DNA from: Hyphomicrobiales bacterium
Lineage (GTDB): Bacteria; Pseudomonadota; Alphaproteobacteria; Rhizobiales; Rhizobiaceae
Length of the DNA stretch: 34,857 nucleotides
Direction of reading: 5' to 3'
Assembly: GCA_017305925.1 (NCBI GenBank)
Contig: JAFKJW010000071.1
Location: forward strand, 1 to 34,857
Both the position numbers and the translations under genes were made by a program. The notes under the pieces are model-generated. The model did not search any database and had not been told where the DNA came from. It saw only the letters and a list, made by a program, of their open reading frames with translations. Shown piece after piece: positions 18,621 to 26,733 of the stretch (positions are counted from its first letter, which is position 1; every line of letters starts with the position of its first letter).

Positions 18621-19559
18621 CTACCGCAGCACTTCCGCCAGGGGCGCGGCCGCGCGCGCCACGCTCACGGCAAGCGCACCTCCCGCCGCGCCGCCTGCGT
18701 ATTCCCCGGCGAGGATCGGCCGCAATCCGAGGTGCATGGCGAGCCGCTCATGTCCCGGCAGCCCCGAAAGGCAGGCGATCCGGCAATGGTCCAGCGCGTC
18801 CGGGTTGAGGGCGTGCAGAACGGCGGCTGCCGCCGTCGTCGCATAGCCGTCGAGGATCACCGGGATGCGCTCCATCCTTGCGGCGAGGATGGCACCCGCG
18901 GCCGCCGCGAGCTCACGGCCGCCCAGCCGCCGCAGGACCTCGAACGGCTCGCCGAGCCGGCCGGTATGGAAAGCCAGCGCCTCCGTCACGAGACCCTTGC
19001 CCGCATCGGCGGAGGCGGCCCCCGCCGCTTCGCCGAAAATCGCCGCGGCGACGGCGGAAGCCGCGATTTCGCCGCCGACGCCCAGATCGCTCAGGCAGAC
19101 CAGATCCGCGCCGCCGACGATCGCCTCCATGCCGAATGCCATGGTCGCCGCGCAGGTGCGCTCGTCCATGGCCGCGGCGCGCGTGATGTCGGCGGTCGGC
19201 AGATCCAGGGCGAGGTCGAAGACTTTCAGGCCGAAACCGGCGGCCGCGCAAATCCGACCGACCGGCGCGCCGCCGCTCATGCAGTGCTCCGCCATCTGCG
19301 CCGTGGTCGCTTCCGTCCCATCGCCGGGCATCCGCGCCGCCACGCCGTGGTTTCCGGCAAAGATGGCGATCGTCGGCCGCATGACCGCCAGCTTCGCGCT
19401 CGTCCAGCCGGCGAGCCAGCCGGCCAGGTCCAGCAGCGTTTCCGATGCATCGATGCCGTCGGCCATGCCGGAACGGACGCGCTCCGCCTTCTCCCGGTCC
19501 ATCGCAGGAAGATTGTCGAGCAGGAAGCGGAAATCGTCGAAGGGTTGCTTGGCGGGCAT
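18621..19559 (-). CDS. Divergent CobT-like nicotinate-nucleotide-DMB phosphoribosyltransferase
   Basis: A 312-residue member of the CobT fold. CobT activates the lower ligand of cobalamin by transferring ribose phosphate from nicotinate mononucleotide to dimethylbenzimidazole. Clear similarity includes RPTIAIFAGNHGVAA, FDLALDLPTADIT, ATMAFGMEAIVGGADL, LGGRELAAAAGAILAARM and VILDGYATTAAAAVLHALNP. However, the KPxGSLG motif near the N-terminus is absent. The GMGxGNTT phosphate loop reads DLGVGGEIAAS, and the GEGTGAALA motif reads GEYAGGAAGGALA. No cobS is next to it. It may be a paralog with a changed role. The start at MPAKQPFDDF was chosen because similarity begins there. Confidence 0.78.
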   Translation of the reverse strand: MPAKQPFDDFRFLLDNLPAMDREKAERVRSGMADGIDASETLLDLAGWLAGWTSAKLAVMRPTIAIFAGNHGVAARMPGDGTEATTAQMAEHCMSGGAPVGRICAAAGFGLKVFDLALDLPTADITRAAAMDERTCAATMAFGMEAIVGGADLVCLSDLGVGGEIAASAVAAAIFGEAAGAASADAGKGLVTEALAFHTGRLGEPFEVLRRLGGRELAAAAGAILAARMERIPVILDGYATTAAAAVLHALNPDALDHCRIACLSGLPGHERLAMHLGLRPILAGEYAGGAAGGALAVSVARAAAPLAEVLR

Positions 19560-19756
19560 GGGAGGGCTCTTGGGTCGCGAAGCCAATACCACGCGAGCCG
19601 GCCGGCACAAGACAAGGTAATTGCCCGAGAAGAGCGGCGCGAAGGAATGCCCTGCCCTTCAGGTCGTCGTCCCCATGGCGCAAGACGCGGCCCTTGCAAT
19701 GAAATCCCGGTTGGCCCATGTGGAAGCTGTCCCGCAGGATCATCCATGTCCGTGCC

Positions 19757-19993
19757 ATGCCCGTGATCGAATCCCCCTGCATCCTGGTCTGCTCGATCGA
19801 CATGCGGACCGGCTATTGCTTCGGTTGCGGGCGCACGCGCGAGGAAATCTCGGCGTGGCTTTCCATGAACCCGGAAACGCGCCGGACGATCATGGCCGAG
19901 CTGCCTGCGCGGCTGGCGACGGTGGAGCGCAAGCCGCGGCGCGAGACGCGGCGCAGCCGCATGGTCCGCGAGCGATCGGCGCAATCGACCTGA
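19757..19993 (+). CDS. DUF1289 family small Cys-rich protein
   Basis: A 78-residue protein. The first 30 residues hold four cysteines (SPCILVCSIDMRTGYCFGCG), the DUF1289 pattern, probably binding zinc or an iron-sulfur cluster. A helix (EEISAWLSMNPETRRTIMAE) and a basic tail follow. No activity is known for the family. The start at MPVIESPC matches family N-termini; an in-frame ATG at 19718 would add 13 residues. Its TGA shares one base with the ATG of the aspartic protease gene, so the two are translationally coupled. The pairing with a TIGR02281-type protease is familiar from rhizobia. Confidence 0.85.
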   Translation: MPVIESPCILVCSIDMRTGYCFGCGRTREEISAWLSMNPETRRTIMAELPARLATVERKPRRETRRSRMVRERSAQST

Positions 19994-20703
19994 TGGGCGG
20001 CGGCCGCTTTCTCTGGATCGTGCTTGCCCTGCTCGGGGCCGCCGCGCTCTTTCTCGCGGCGCGCGACATGATGGCCGAACGGATACGGCCCGGCGGCGGC
20101 GACATGGGCTACGCGCTCTATTTCGGCATTCTGGCGCTGGTCATCGGCGCGGGGCTTTTTCGCGCCGGGCCGCGTCTGGGGACCACTCTACGGCAGCTCG
20201 GCCTGTGGATCGTCGCGATCCTCGTCCTCGTCGCCGGCTACCAGTATCGCTACGAATTCCAGGACGTGGCGAGCCGCGTGACGGCCGGGCTGATTCCCGG
20301 CAGCCCGCTCTCCGTGACGGACGCGGACGGCCGGGCCACAGTGACCCTCCAGAAGGCGCTGAGCGGGCATTTCGAGGCCGACATGCTGGTCGACGGCCAC
20401 GCGATCCGCATGATGGTCGACACCGGTGCCACGACGACGGTGCTGTCGACCGCCGATGCGGCCGCCGTCGGGCTCGATCCGGCCGGCCTGAATTTCCAGG
20501 TGCCCATCTCGACCGCCAACGGACAGGCGCTCGCCGCGCGCGTCGTGCTGAACGAGATCGCCGTCGGCGCGATCACGCGGCGGAACATCCCCGCGCTGGT
20601 GGCGTCCGAAGGCATGCTCGACCAGAGCCTGCTCGGCATGAATTTCCTCGGCACGCTGTCCGGCTACGACATACGCGGCGACCGCATGATCCTGCGCGAC
20701 TGA
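19993..20703 (+). CDS. Membrane-bound retropepsin-like aspartic protease (TIGR02281 type)
   Basis: A 236-residue protein with three predicted membrane segments in the first 90 residues (LWIVLALLGAAALFLAA; ALYFGILALVIGAGLF; LGLWIVAILVLVAGY). A clan AA protease domain follows: GHFEADMLVDGHAI, then the catalytic MVDTGATTTVLS, the flap-like NGQALAARVVLNEI, and LLGMNFLGTLSGYDIRGDRM at the end. One catalytic Asp per chain implies a dimer, as in retropepsins. The active site would face the periplasm, judged from the hydrophobic N-terminus. It is coupled to the DUF1289 gene and convergent with dusA (19-base gap). Confidence 0.88.
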   Translation: MGGGRFLWIVLALLGAAALFLAARDMMAERIRPGGGDMGYALYFGILALVIGAGLFRAGPRLGTTLRQLGLWIVAILVLVAGYQYRYEFQDVASRVTAGLIPGSPLSVTDADGRATVTLQKALSGHFEADMLVDGHAIRMMVDTGATTTVLSTADAAAVGLDPAGLNFQVPISTANGQALAARVVLNEIAVGAITRRNIPALVASEGMLDQSLLGMNFLGTLSGYDIRGDRMILRD

Positions 20704-20722
20704 AGCATACGGTTCGCCGCGG

Positions 20723-21751
20723 TCAGGCCGCGTCGAGCCCGCGGGCGGAAAAATCGACGGCGGCGAACGCGCCGAGCAACACCTCCGGACCGGCGCCCGG
20801 CCGCGTCGCCTCGGTGGAGAGGATCTGCCGGTAGCGGCGCGCGCCCGGCAGGCCGTGGAACAGCCCGACCATGTGGCGCGTGACATGCGCGAGCCGCCCG
20901 CCGGCCGCGATGTGCCGCTCCGCATAATCGGCCATCGACGCCACGACCGCTTCGAAATCGGCGGCGGCAGGCTCCTCCCCGGCCAGCCATGCATCGACCC
21001 CCGCCAGCAGAGCGGGCGTATGATAGGCCGCGCGTCCGAGCATCACGCCGTCGACATGACGCAGATGCGCGCTCGCCTCATGCAGCGAGACGATACCGCC
21101 GTTTATGCCGATGAACCGATCCGGATGCGCCTGCTTCAGCCGGTAGACCCGCCCGTAGTCGAGCGGCGGGACGTCGCGGTTCTCCTTCGGGCTCAGCCCC
21201 TCCAGCCACGCCTTGCGCGCATGGACCCAGAGCGCGTCCGCGCCCGCGGCGAATACCTGCCCGGCCAGATCGGACAGCGCGATTTCGGGGTCCTGATCGT
21301 CGACCCCGATCCGGCATTTTACGGTGACGGGAATGCCGGCGCTCCCCTTCATGGCGGCCACGCATTCGGCCACCAGCGCGGGCGTACGCATCAGGCAGGC
21401 GCCGAACGTGCCGGACTGCACGCGGTCGGACGGGCAGCCGACATTGAGGTTGATCTCGTCATAGCCGAAGCTCGCACCGATCCGCGCCGCCTCGGCGAGC
21501 TTTGCCGGATCCGCGCCGCCGAGCTGCAGCGCGACCGGATGCTCGGCCGCGTCGAACCCCAGAAGCCGCTCCCTGTCGCCATGGACCACGGCGTCCGCAA
21601 CCACCATCTCGGTATAGAGCAACGCCGACTTCGTGAGCCGGCGATGGAAGAACCGGCAATGCCGGTCCGTCCAGTCCATCATGGGGGCTATGGCGAGGAC
21701 GGGAGCATCGACATATCCGGGATTTTCTTCTGTTACAGCACTTTGCAACAA
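20723..21751 (-). CDS. dusA: tRNA-dihydrouridine(20/20a) synthase
   Basis: A 342-residue flavoenzyme that reduces uridine 20 and 20a in the tRNA D-loop. Family parts are APMMDWTDRHCRFFHR, INLNVGCPSDRVQSGTFGAC (catalytic Cys), TVKCRIGVDD, DALWVHARKAWLEGLSPKEN and GVMLGRAAYHTP. The C-terminal helical domain is complete. The start is best placed at TTG 21751: GGAGA lies five to six bases upstream, and no ATG or GTG occurs before the conserved core. A hairpin-forming inverted repeat lies 31-55 bases upstream of it (21782-21806). Confidence 0.93.
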   Translation of the reverse strand: MLQSAVTEENPGYVDAPVLAIAPMMDWTDRHCRFFHRRLTKSALLYTEMVVADAVVHGDRERLLGFDAAEHPVALQLGGADPAKLAEAARIGASFGYDEINLNVGCPSDRVQSGTFGACLMRTPALVAECVAAMKGSAGIPVTVKCRIGVDDQDPEIALSDLAGQVFAAGADALWVHARKAWLEGLSPKENRDVPPLDYGRVYRLKQAHPDRFIGINGGIVSLHEASAHLRHVDGVMLGRAAYHTPALLAGVDAWLAGEEPAAADFEAVVASMADYAERHIAAGGRLAHVTRHMVGLFHGLPGARRYRQILSTEATRPGAGPEVLLGAFAAVDFSARGLDAA

Positions 21752-21781
21752 GTCTTCTCCGTCTTGCTCATGCTCGTTATT

Positions 21782-21806
21782 GTGCCGAACCGACCGGCTT
21801 CGGCAC
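21782..21806. promoter_or_regulatory. Inverted repeat in the dusA leader
   Basis: GTGCCGAA (21782-21789) and TTCGGCAC (21799-21806) are perfect 8-base arms around a nine-base GC-rich centre. The element lies 31-55 bases upstream of the dusA TTG in the 303-base gap between dusA and dpaL. It could be an operator or a hairpin in the leader mRNA. The rest of the gap (21807-22054) shows nothing recognisable. Confidence 0.45.
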
Positions 21807-22054
21807 TAAACTCGGCAGAATGCATCGACTGAAATAGCCCTATACCAAATAGGACGCGGTCATGGATACGCCCACCGCACGCAGGCGAACTGCATGGCGC
21901 ATGCCGCGAGTGCGGCCAAGCGCGGATGAAAAAAGCGCGAGCGGGACCTGTGTAGCCAAGCATGCCTGAAGGCTTCACGGACTTCCGGCCGGGCTAAGGC
22001 GGGCCGCTTTGAATTCCTGCTTCGTTCGCCCTTGGCATGTCGCGGGAATTGCGG

Positions 22055-23257
22055 TCACCGCGCAGTTCGCCCGGCCAGGATTTCTTCCGGCCTGCCGCCG
22101 ACGAGTTCTCGATAGGTCGTCGGGTCCGTCGCGCCCTCGGTATTGACGACAAAAACACGCGACTGATCGTCGAGGCCGAGAGCTGATTTTATCTCTGGAT
22201 GCCGGACGGCCTTGATCAGACCCGCCAAGCCCACTCCTCCGCTTTCTCCGGCGACGATCGGCGGGTCTCCGGCTTCGGGATATGCAAGCAGCTTCATCAC
22301 TTCGACGGCGTCTGCGTCGTCCACTGTCATGAACGCATCCGCCACCCTCGACAGAATCCGCCACGCCACGATCGATGGCTCGTAGCATTCCAGCATGGCC
22401 ATCACGGTAGGCTCGCCATGCGGGACGGTCACGGGATGCCCCGCCCTCGCACTCTCCACGATGCAAGCGGAGCGCGCCGGGTCGACGACGATGAATGTGG
22501 GCCGTTCTTCCTCCAGCGCGACGTCCAGATAGGCCGCTATCGTGGCTGCAATTCCACCGACCCCCGACTGCACGAACACATGGGTCGGCGGCTCTGGAAG
22601 CAGCCGCAGCGCCTCCCTGACGATCGCGGTATAACCCTGCATCACCAATCCGGGAACGCGCTCGTATCCCGGCCAGGAGGTGTCGGAAACGATGATCCAT
22701 CCCCGCTCGTTCGCTACACGCGCAGCCTCGCGAACCGAGTCGTCGTAGGTTCCGGTCACGCGCAGCATCTCGGCTCCGAAACGGGCTATGGCCGCTACGC
22801 GTTCATCGCTGACCCCGGAATGGACGAAGATGACGGCGCGGGCGCCCACGAGTTGAGCGCCCTGCGCAACCGATCTCCCGTGATTGCCGTCCGTCGCGCA
22901 CGCCACCGTCATCGACCGGGCAATGGCGAGCACTTCCGGAGCGTGCAATTCGGCGACGTCCACCGCTCTGCCGAGGCGGCGGGAAGCCTCCTCCAGAACG
23001 AGCCTGATGACGGCATAGGAACCGCCGAGGGCCTTGAAGCTGCCCAGCCCCAGGCGATGCCCCTCGTCCTTGATGTGGATCGACCCGACGCCGAGCCTCG
23101 CCGCCAGCCCCGGAAGGCCGACCAGAGGCGTTTCGGCATTGTTCTCGCGGTGCGCGAGGAAGCGCTCGACTTCTTGCGCGGCCGAAAGGCCGAGCATGTC
23201 CGCATCGTCCGATCGAAGCTTCGTTTTATATGCCGCATTCGTGTTGATGATGAACAT
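22055..23257 (-). CDS. dpaL: Diaminopropionate ammonia-lyase
   Basis: A 400-residue fold-type II PLP enzyme, the size of E. coli YgeX. It converts 2,3-diaminopropionate to pyruvate and two ammonia. The PLP lysine is in KDEGHRLGLGSFKALGGSYA. Other typical parts are VACATDGNHGRSVAQGAQ, FVQSGVGGIAA (Gly-rich phosphate loop), TVMAMLECYEPS and VAGESGGVGLAGL. The chosen start, MFIINTNAAYK, follows GAGAGGGACCA. The gene appears intact, unlike its upstream neighbour on the same strand, the soxG/purU remnant. A threonine dehydratase is the main alternative, but the DEGHRLGLGSFK context favours DpaL. Confidence 0.9.
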   Translation of the reverse strand: MFIINTNAAYKTKLRSDDADMLGLSAAQEVERFLAHRENNAETPLVGLPGLAARLGVGSIHIKDEGHRLGLGSFKALGGSYAVIRLVLEEASRRLGRAVDVAELHAPEVLAIARSMTVACATDGNHGRSVAQGAQLVGARAVIFVHSGVSDERVAAIARFGAEMLRVTGTYDDSVREAARVANERGWIIVSDTSWPGYERVPGLVMQGYTAIVREALRLLPEPPTHVFVQSGVGGIAATIAAYLDVALEEERPTFIVVDPARSACIVESARAGHPVTVPHGEPTVMAMLECYEPSIVAWRILSRVADAFMTVDDADAVEVMKLLAYPEAGDPPIVAGESGGVGLAGLIKAVRHPEIKSALGLDDQSRVFVVNTEGATDPTTYRELVGGRPEEILAGRTAR

Positions 23258-23337
23258 TGGTCCCTCTCGTGAAGTCCGATATTTGAACTGTTTCAAACTG
23301 GCCGAAGCAGGCGCCGAACGGATCCTGACGGCGCTCC

Positions 23338-23940
23338 CTATCCCATGCGCTCCGACGCAAACGAGCCTGGCGAGGCCGGAAAGACAACCGTCTTTTCTCC
23401 GTTCAGGAAAACTCTTCGATGGATGTGCGCGTGAACTGCGCGCGCCAGAACCTGGGTCTCGACGTCCCTGCCGAGGCTGACATAGTCCTCCGCCGACTGG
23501 GCATGCGTCACACGGATGATATCCTGCTCGATGATCGGTCCCTCATCCAGATCCGCGGTGACGTAGTGAGACGTCGCGCCGATGAGCTTGACCCCACGCT
23601 CGAAGGCCTGCTTGTACGGATTGGCTCCCTTGAATGACGGCAGGATGCGCGAAACCAAGATCACGGCCTTCATCTTCTCGCAAGCGTCATGAAAGTCGTG
23701 AACCATGTCGAACGCTTCCGCCGTCGGTGCAAGCAGTTCCACCAACGATCTCGAGAATGACCTCGGCAGAAACAAGTTCGTATCCGGCGTCGCTCCTCCA
23801 GGCGGTAACTCCAGCGCCGTGCAAACCGTTGACACAACGGCCCCCGGACCGAACCTCTCGGGTCTGAGATCGATCGGCAGCCTTGCGCCGAGCGTGGCCC
23901 GGGCCTCCCATCCAATCAGTCGAATCCAGGTTCGGGAAAA
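23338..23940 (-). pseudogene. In-frame deletion fusion: soxG C-terminus joined to broken purU
   Basis: Read leftward, the first part (about 23940-23735) resembles the C-terminal half of sarcosine oxidase gamma subunit: [32 protein letters not shown] and [11 protein letters not shown]. It runs into [20 protein letters not shown] and MKAVILVSR, which fit the end of the PurU (formyltetrahydrofolate deformylase) ACT region and the start of its hydrolase domain. At about 23640 it jumps to [17 protein letters not shown] and continues to the normal PurU end, [14 protein letters not shown]. The middle of PurU, with the conserved FGHCLNDLLYRW and NIHHSF stretches, is missing. The frame stays open throughout. 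Sarcosine oxidase genes followed by purU form a known operon in rhizobia, so two deletions explain it. Not expected to be active. Confidence 0.75.
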
Positions 23941-24002
23941 GCCGTCGTCTATGCAAGACCGATTGATGCGGCACATATTGGTGTCAGCAACAGGAGGCAT
24001 CG

Positions 24003-24386
24003 ATGGGTGCATTTCAGGAAAAGGCTTCCTCGGCCATCGTCGCGGTGAGCGACATCGAGCGGGCGCGGCGCTTTTACAGCGATACGCTGGGCCTCGAACT
24101 CATGCAGCAAGGCATGGAAGGCGTGTTGGTGTACAAGACCGGCGCGACACATCTGGTCGTCTATCCTTCGGAATTCGCCGGCACCAACAGGGCCAACGCC
24201 GTGGTCTGGGATTGCGGCGCCGATATGGACGCCATCGCTGCCGATCTCCGCGCCAAGGGCGTGAGGTTCGAGCATTATGAGATGGACGGCGTGACCTACA
24301 AGGACGGCGTCCACGACGCGGACGGGTTCAAGATGGTCTGGTTCAAGGATCCTGACGGCAACGTCCTGCATCTGAACAGCGCATGA
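24003..24386 (+). CDS. VOC (glyoxalase/dioxygenase) superfamily protein
   Basis: A 127-residue protein with two beta-alpha-beta-beta-beta modules. The first is [20 protein letters not shown] then [11 protein letters not shown]; the second is [20 protein letters not shown], ending [15 protein letters not shown] with the usual metal-ligand Glu position occupied by His-Leu rather than an evident Glu. The substrate is unknown; members act as lyases, dioxygenases or drug-binding proteins. The ATG follows a strong AGGAGG. It lies divergent from the soxG/purU remnant and its stop overlaps the open frame that contains the MFS fragment. Confidence 0.88.
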   Translation: MGAFQEKASSAIVAVSDIERARRFYSDTLGLELMQQGMEGVLVYKTGATHLVVYPSEFAGTNRANAVVWDCGADMDAIAADLRAKGVRFEHYEMDGVTYKDGVHDADGFKMVWFKDPDGNVLHLNSA

Positions 24387-24559
24387 AACAGGCCACCGGC
24401 CGCCTGCCACACGAGCGGCTGGCGGCCGGCTGCTTCATCACTGCCGCCATCCTCATGGCGGTTTCGCGTTCCGAAGATCCGCGGATTTGGAGCCTTCCCC
24501 GGCGCTCGGCTCCCATGCCGGGCGCGTCTGCGCGGCCTCCAGGAAAGCCAAGGACCGGC

Positions 24560-24790
24560 GCGGCGGCTCCCGTCGGCCGGCGGACCTGGCTGGCGCGGTC
24601 GCCTCCACAGGATGCCGCGGCCGGCGGCGGGTTGATGGTCGCGGTCGTCCAGCCTGCAATCATACCGGGAGCGGTCGGCGGCGTGTTGTTCGACCTCGGC
24701 GGTTATCGGGCGACCTCTACCGCAGGCGCGATCCTGCTGCCGATCGCCGCATCGCTCGCTTTGCTGACATCGCGCAGAGAACCGGCTTAG
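24560..24790 (+). pseudogene. MFS transporter, C-terminal fragment
   Basis: About 76 residues resemble the last two membrane segments of a drug- or arabinose-efflux type MFS protein. They include AAPVGRRTWLARSPPQDAAA, then GGGLMVAVVQPAIIPGAVGG and VLFDLGGYRATS, ending LLTSRREPA. The family normally has a Trp where GRRTW shows Arg, and the rest of a roughly 390-residue transporter is absent. The frame can be followed back to 24383 but that part shows no similarity I can name. Decayed remnant. Confidence 0.6.
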
Positions 24791-25090
24791 CCGAGGCCGA
24801 GATTTGACGGGCACCTTCACCGACACCATACGGGGCCCGGCCACAGGCGGCATCGCTTATGCAGGCGCAGCATCAGGCAGTTGACAGCCATGGCGGCGGT
24901 AGGGCTCTTACGCACCATGTCCGCGTCAATGCCATCGTTCTCCTCACCTCTTTCCTCCTCCACGCCGCCCTCCTCCTCCATGATAAAAAGCTCCGTCGTC
25001 GCCAAAGAAACGCAACGCCGCACCGTCGGGCCGGATGTGCCGGACGACCGTCGCGGCGACCCTGTAGCGCCGGTCGAGGAGTAGCCGGTC
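24791..25090. other. 300-base gap before pxpB
   Basis: It contains pyrimidine-rich CCTCC runs near 24945-24985 and no convincing gene on either strand. In related clusters a biotin carrier or pxpA-type gene can precede pxpB; I see no trace of either. The promoter of the pxpB operon should lie here, but no clear boxes stand out. Confidence 0.4.
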
Positions 25091-25753
25091 ATGGCCGTCG
25101 CCGCTCCGCGCATCAGCCTTGCGGGATCGGGCGCGCTGCTGCTCGACGCCGCGCAGGGCGCTTTCAGCGACGCCGTGCAGCACAGGGTCTGGGCGGTCGC
25201 GAACGCGGCGCTCGGGCTCGAGGCCGTGCGCGAGGCCGTTCCGGGGATGAACAACCTGCTCGTCCTGTTCGACCCGCTTGCCGCGACGGCCGCCGACATC
25301 GGCGCGCGTCTGGGTTCGCTGTGGGCCAAGGCCGACGCCGCGGAGGTCGCCGGCCGCCGGCACACGATCCCCGTCGCCTATGGCGGCGCGGACGGCGAGG
25401 ATCTCGCCGCGTGGGCGGCGCATTGCGGCATGACGGCCGAGGAAGCCGTCAGGCGCCATACGGACGCCACCTACACGGTCGCCGCCGTGGGTGCCATGCC
25501 GGGCTTTCCCTATCTTTCGGGCCTGGACCCCAGGCTCGCCTGGGCGCGGCGCGGCACGCCGCGCTTCAAGGTGGCGGAGGGTGCCGTCATCATCGGCGGC
25601 GCGCAGGCCGGGATCATGCCGATAACGGCGCCCTCGGGCTGGCACATCATCGGCCATACGGATGTGAAGCTGTTCGACCCCGGCAGCGAGACGCCGGTGC
25701 TGCTCAGGCCCGGGGACACGATCCGGTTCGACATTGCGAGCCTGCAGGCATGA
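25091..25753 (+). CDS. pxpB: 5-oxoprolinase subunit B (KipI family)
   Basis: A 220-residue protein of the KipI/allophanate-hydrolase-subunit-1 family. With PxpC and PxpA it forms the ATP-dependent 5-oxoprolinase. Conserved parts are AVPGMNNLLVLFDP, HTIPVAYGGADGEDLAAWA, MPGFPYLSGLDPRLAWARRG and PSGWHIIGHTDVKLFDP. The ATG has a strong GAGGAG site. Its stop overlaps the pxpC start by four bases (ATGA). Other members of this pair inhibit sensor kinases (KipI) or process urea derivatives, so the substrate could differ. pxpA is not in the window. Confidence 0.9.
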   Translation: MAVAAPRISLAGSGALLLDAAQGAFSDAVQHRVWAVANAALGLEAVREAVPGMNNLLVLFDPLAATAADIGARLGSLWAKADAAEVAGRRHTIPVAYGGADGEDLAAWAAHCGMTAEEAVRRHTDATYTVAAVGAMPGFPYLSGLDPRLAWARRGTPRFKVAEGAVIIGGAQAGIMPITAPSGWHIIGHTDVKLFDPGSETPVLLRPGDTIRFDIASLQA

Positions 25754-26712
25754 TCGAGGTCCTGACCACAGGCCTGCCCAACACCGTGCAGGATCTGGGG
25801 CGCCCCGGCCGGCTGGAGCTGGGCATCAGCCATGGCGGCGCCATGGACAAGACGGCGCTGGCGGTCGCCAACCTCATGCTGGGCAACGAGGCGACGGCCG
25901 CCGGCATCGAGGTCGCGCTCTACCCCTTCCGGCTGCGCGCCCATGTCGACACCGCGGTCGCGGTGACCGGCGCCGATTGCCGCGTCACCGTCGCCGACCG
26001 GCGCTACCCGCCCTGGTGGGCAATGCCGATCCGCGCCGGCGAGACGCTGGTTGTCGAGGCGCCGCGCGCCGGCGCCCGCTCCTATGTCGCCCTTGCCGGC
26101 GGCATCGACGTCCCGCTCGTGGCCGGGGCGCGCGCGACGGACGTGAAGGGCGGGTTCGGCGGGCTGGAGGGGCGCGGCCTGTCGCGCGGCGACCGGCTGA
26201 GGCTGAACCCGGCGCAGCCCCTTCTGCCGGCTGGGGGGATCGGCGCGGCCGTGGAGGAACGGCGCCCGGCGCCGGGGGACGCGACGGAACTGCGGGTGCT
26301 GCCGGCGGCCGAGTTCGACGTTTTCACGCCGCAGGCGCAGGCGGCCTTCACCGGAACCGAATGGCTCGTCACCAACGACGCCAACCGCATGGGCTACCGC
26401 CTTGCCGGCGAGACGCTGTCGCTCGCCTCGCCGCTGGAGCTTTTGTCGCACGGCATCGTGCCGGGCACCGTGCAGGTGCCCCCGGCGGGCCAGCCGATCA
26501 TCCAGTTGGCGGAGGCCAACACCTGCGGCGGCTATCCCAAGATCGCCACCGTCATCGAGGCCGATCTCTGGCGGCTGGCGCAGGCGCCGGTCGGGACGAG
26601 GCTGCGCTTCTCCTTCGTGTCGAGCCAGGAGGCAACCGAGGCGCTCGGGGCACGGTGCCGATGGCTCGACTCGTTTGCCGCCACCCTGAAGCCGATGCGG
26701 CAGCCAGGCTGA
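25750..26712 (+). CDS. pxpC: 5-oxoprolinase subunit C (KipA / biotin-dependent carboxyltransferase family)
   Basis: A 320-residue protein of the KipA family, partner of PxpB. The opening TVQDLGRPGRLELGISHGGA MDKTAL is diagnostic. It is followed by GNEATAAGIEVAL, SYVALAGGIDVPL, the LVTNDANRMGYRL box and PPAGQPIIQLAEANTCGGYP near the end. The normal length and complete C-terminus suggest a working gene. It is translationally coupled to pxpB and followed after 21 bases by the Ldh-family gene. Confidence 0.9.
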   Translation: MIEVLTTGLPNTVQDLGRPGRLELGISHGGAMDKTALAVANLMLGNEATAAGIEVALYPFRLRAHVDTAVAVTGADCRVTVADRRYPPWWAMPIRAGETLVVEAPRAGARSYVALAGGIDVPLVAGARATDVKGGFGGLEGRGLSRGDRLRLNPAQPLLPAGGIGAAVEERRPAPGDATELRVLPAAEFDVFTPQAQAAFTGTEWLVTNDANRMGYRLAGETLSLASPLELLSHGIVPGTVQVPPAGQPIIQLAEANTCGGYPKIATVIEADLWRLAQAPVGTRLRFSFVSSQEATEALGARCRWLDSFAATLKPMRQPG

Positions 26713-26733
26713 GCCGGCCTTGAAGGAGACCAG

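Noticed and set aside
24881-25084. A 67-codon rightward frame just before pxpB
   Set aside because: It is Ser/Pro-rich over a CCTCC run, has no similarity I can name and no ribosome site. A leftward frame over the same bases is no better.
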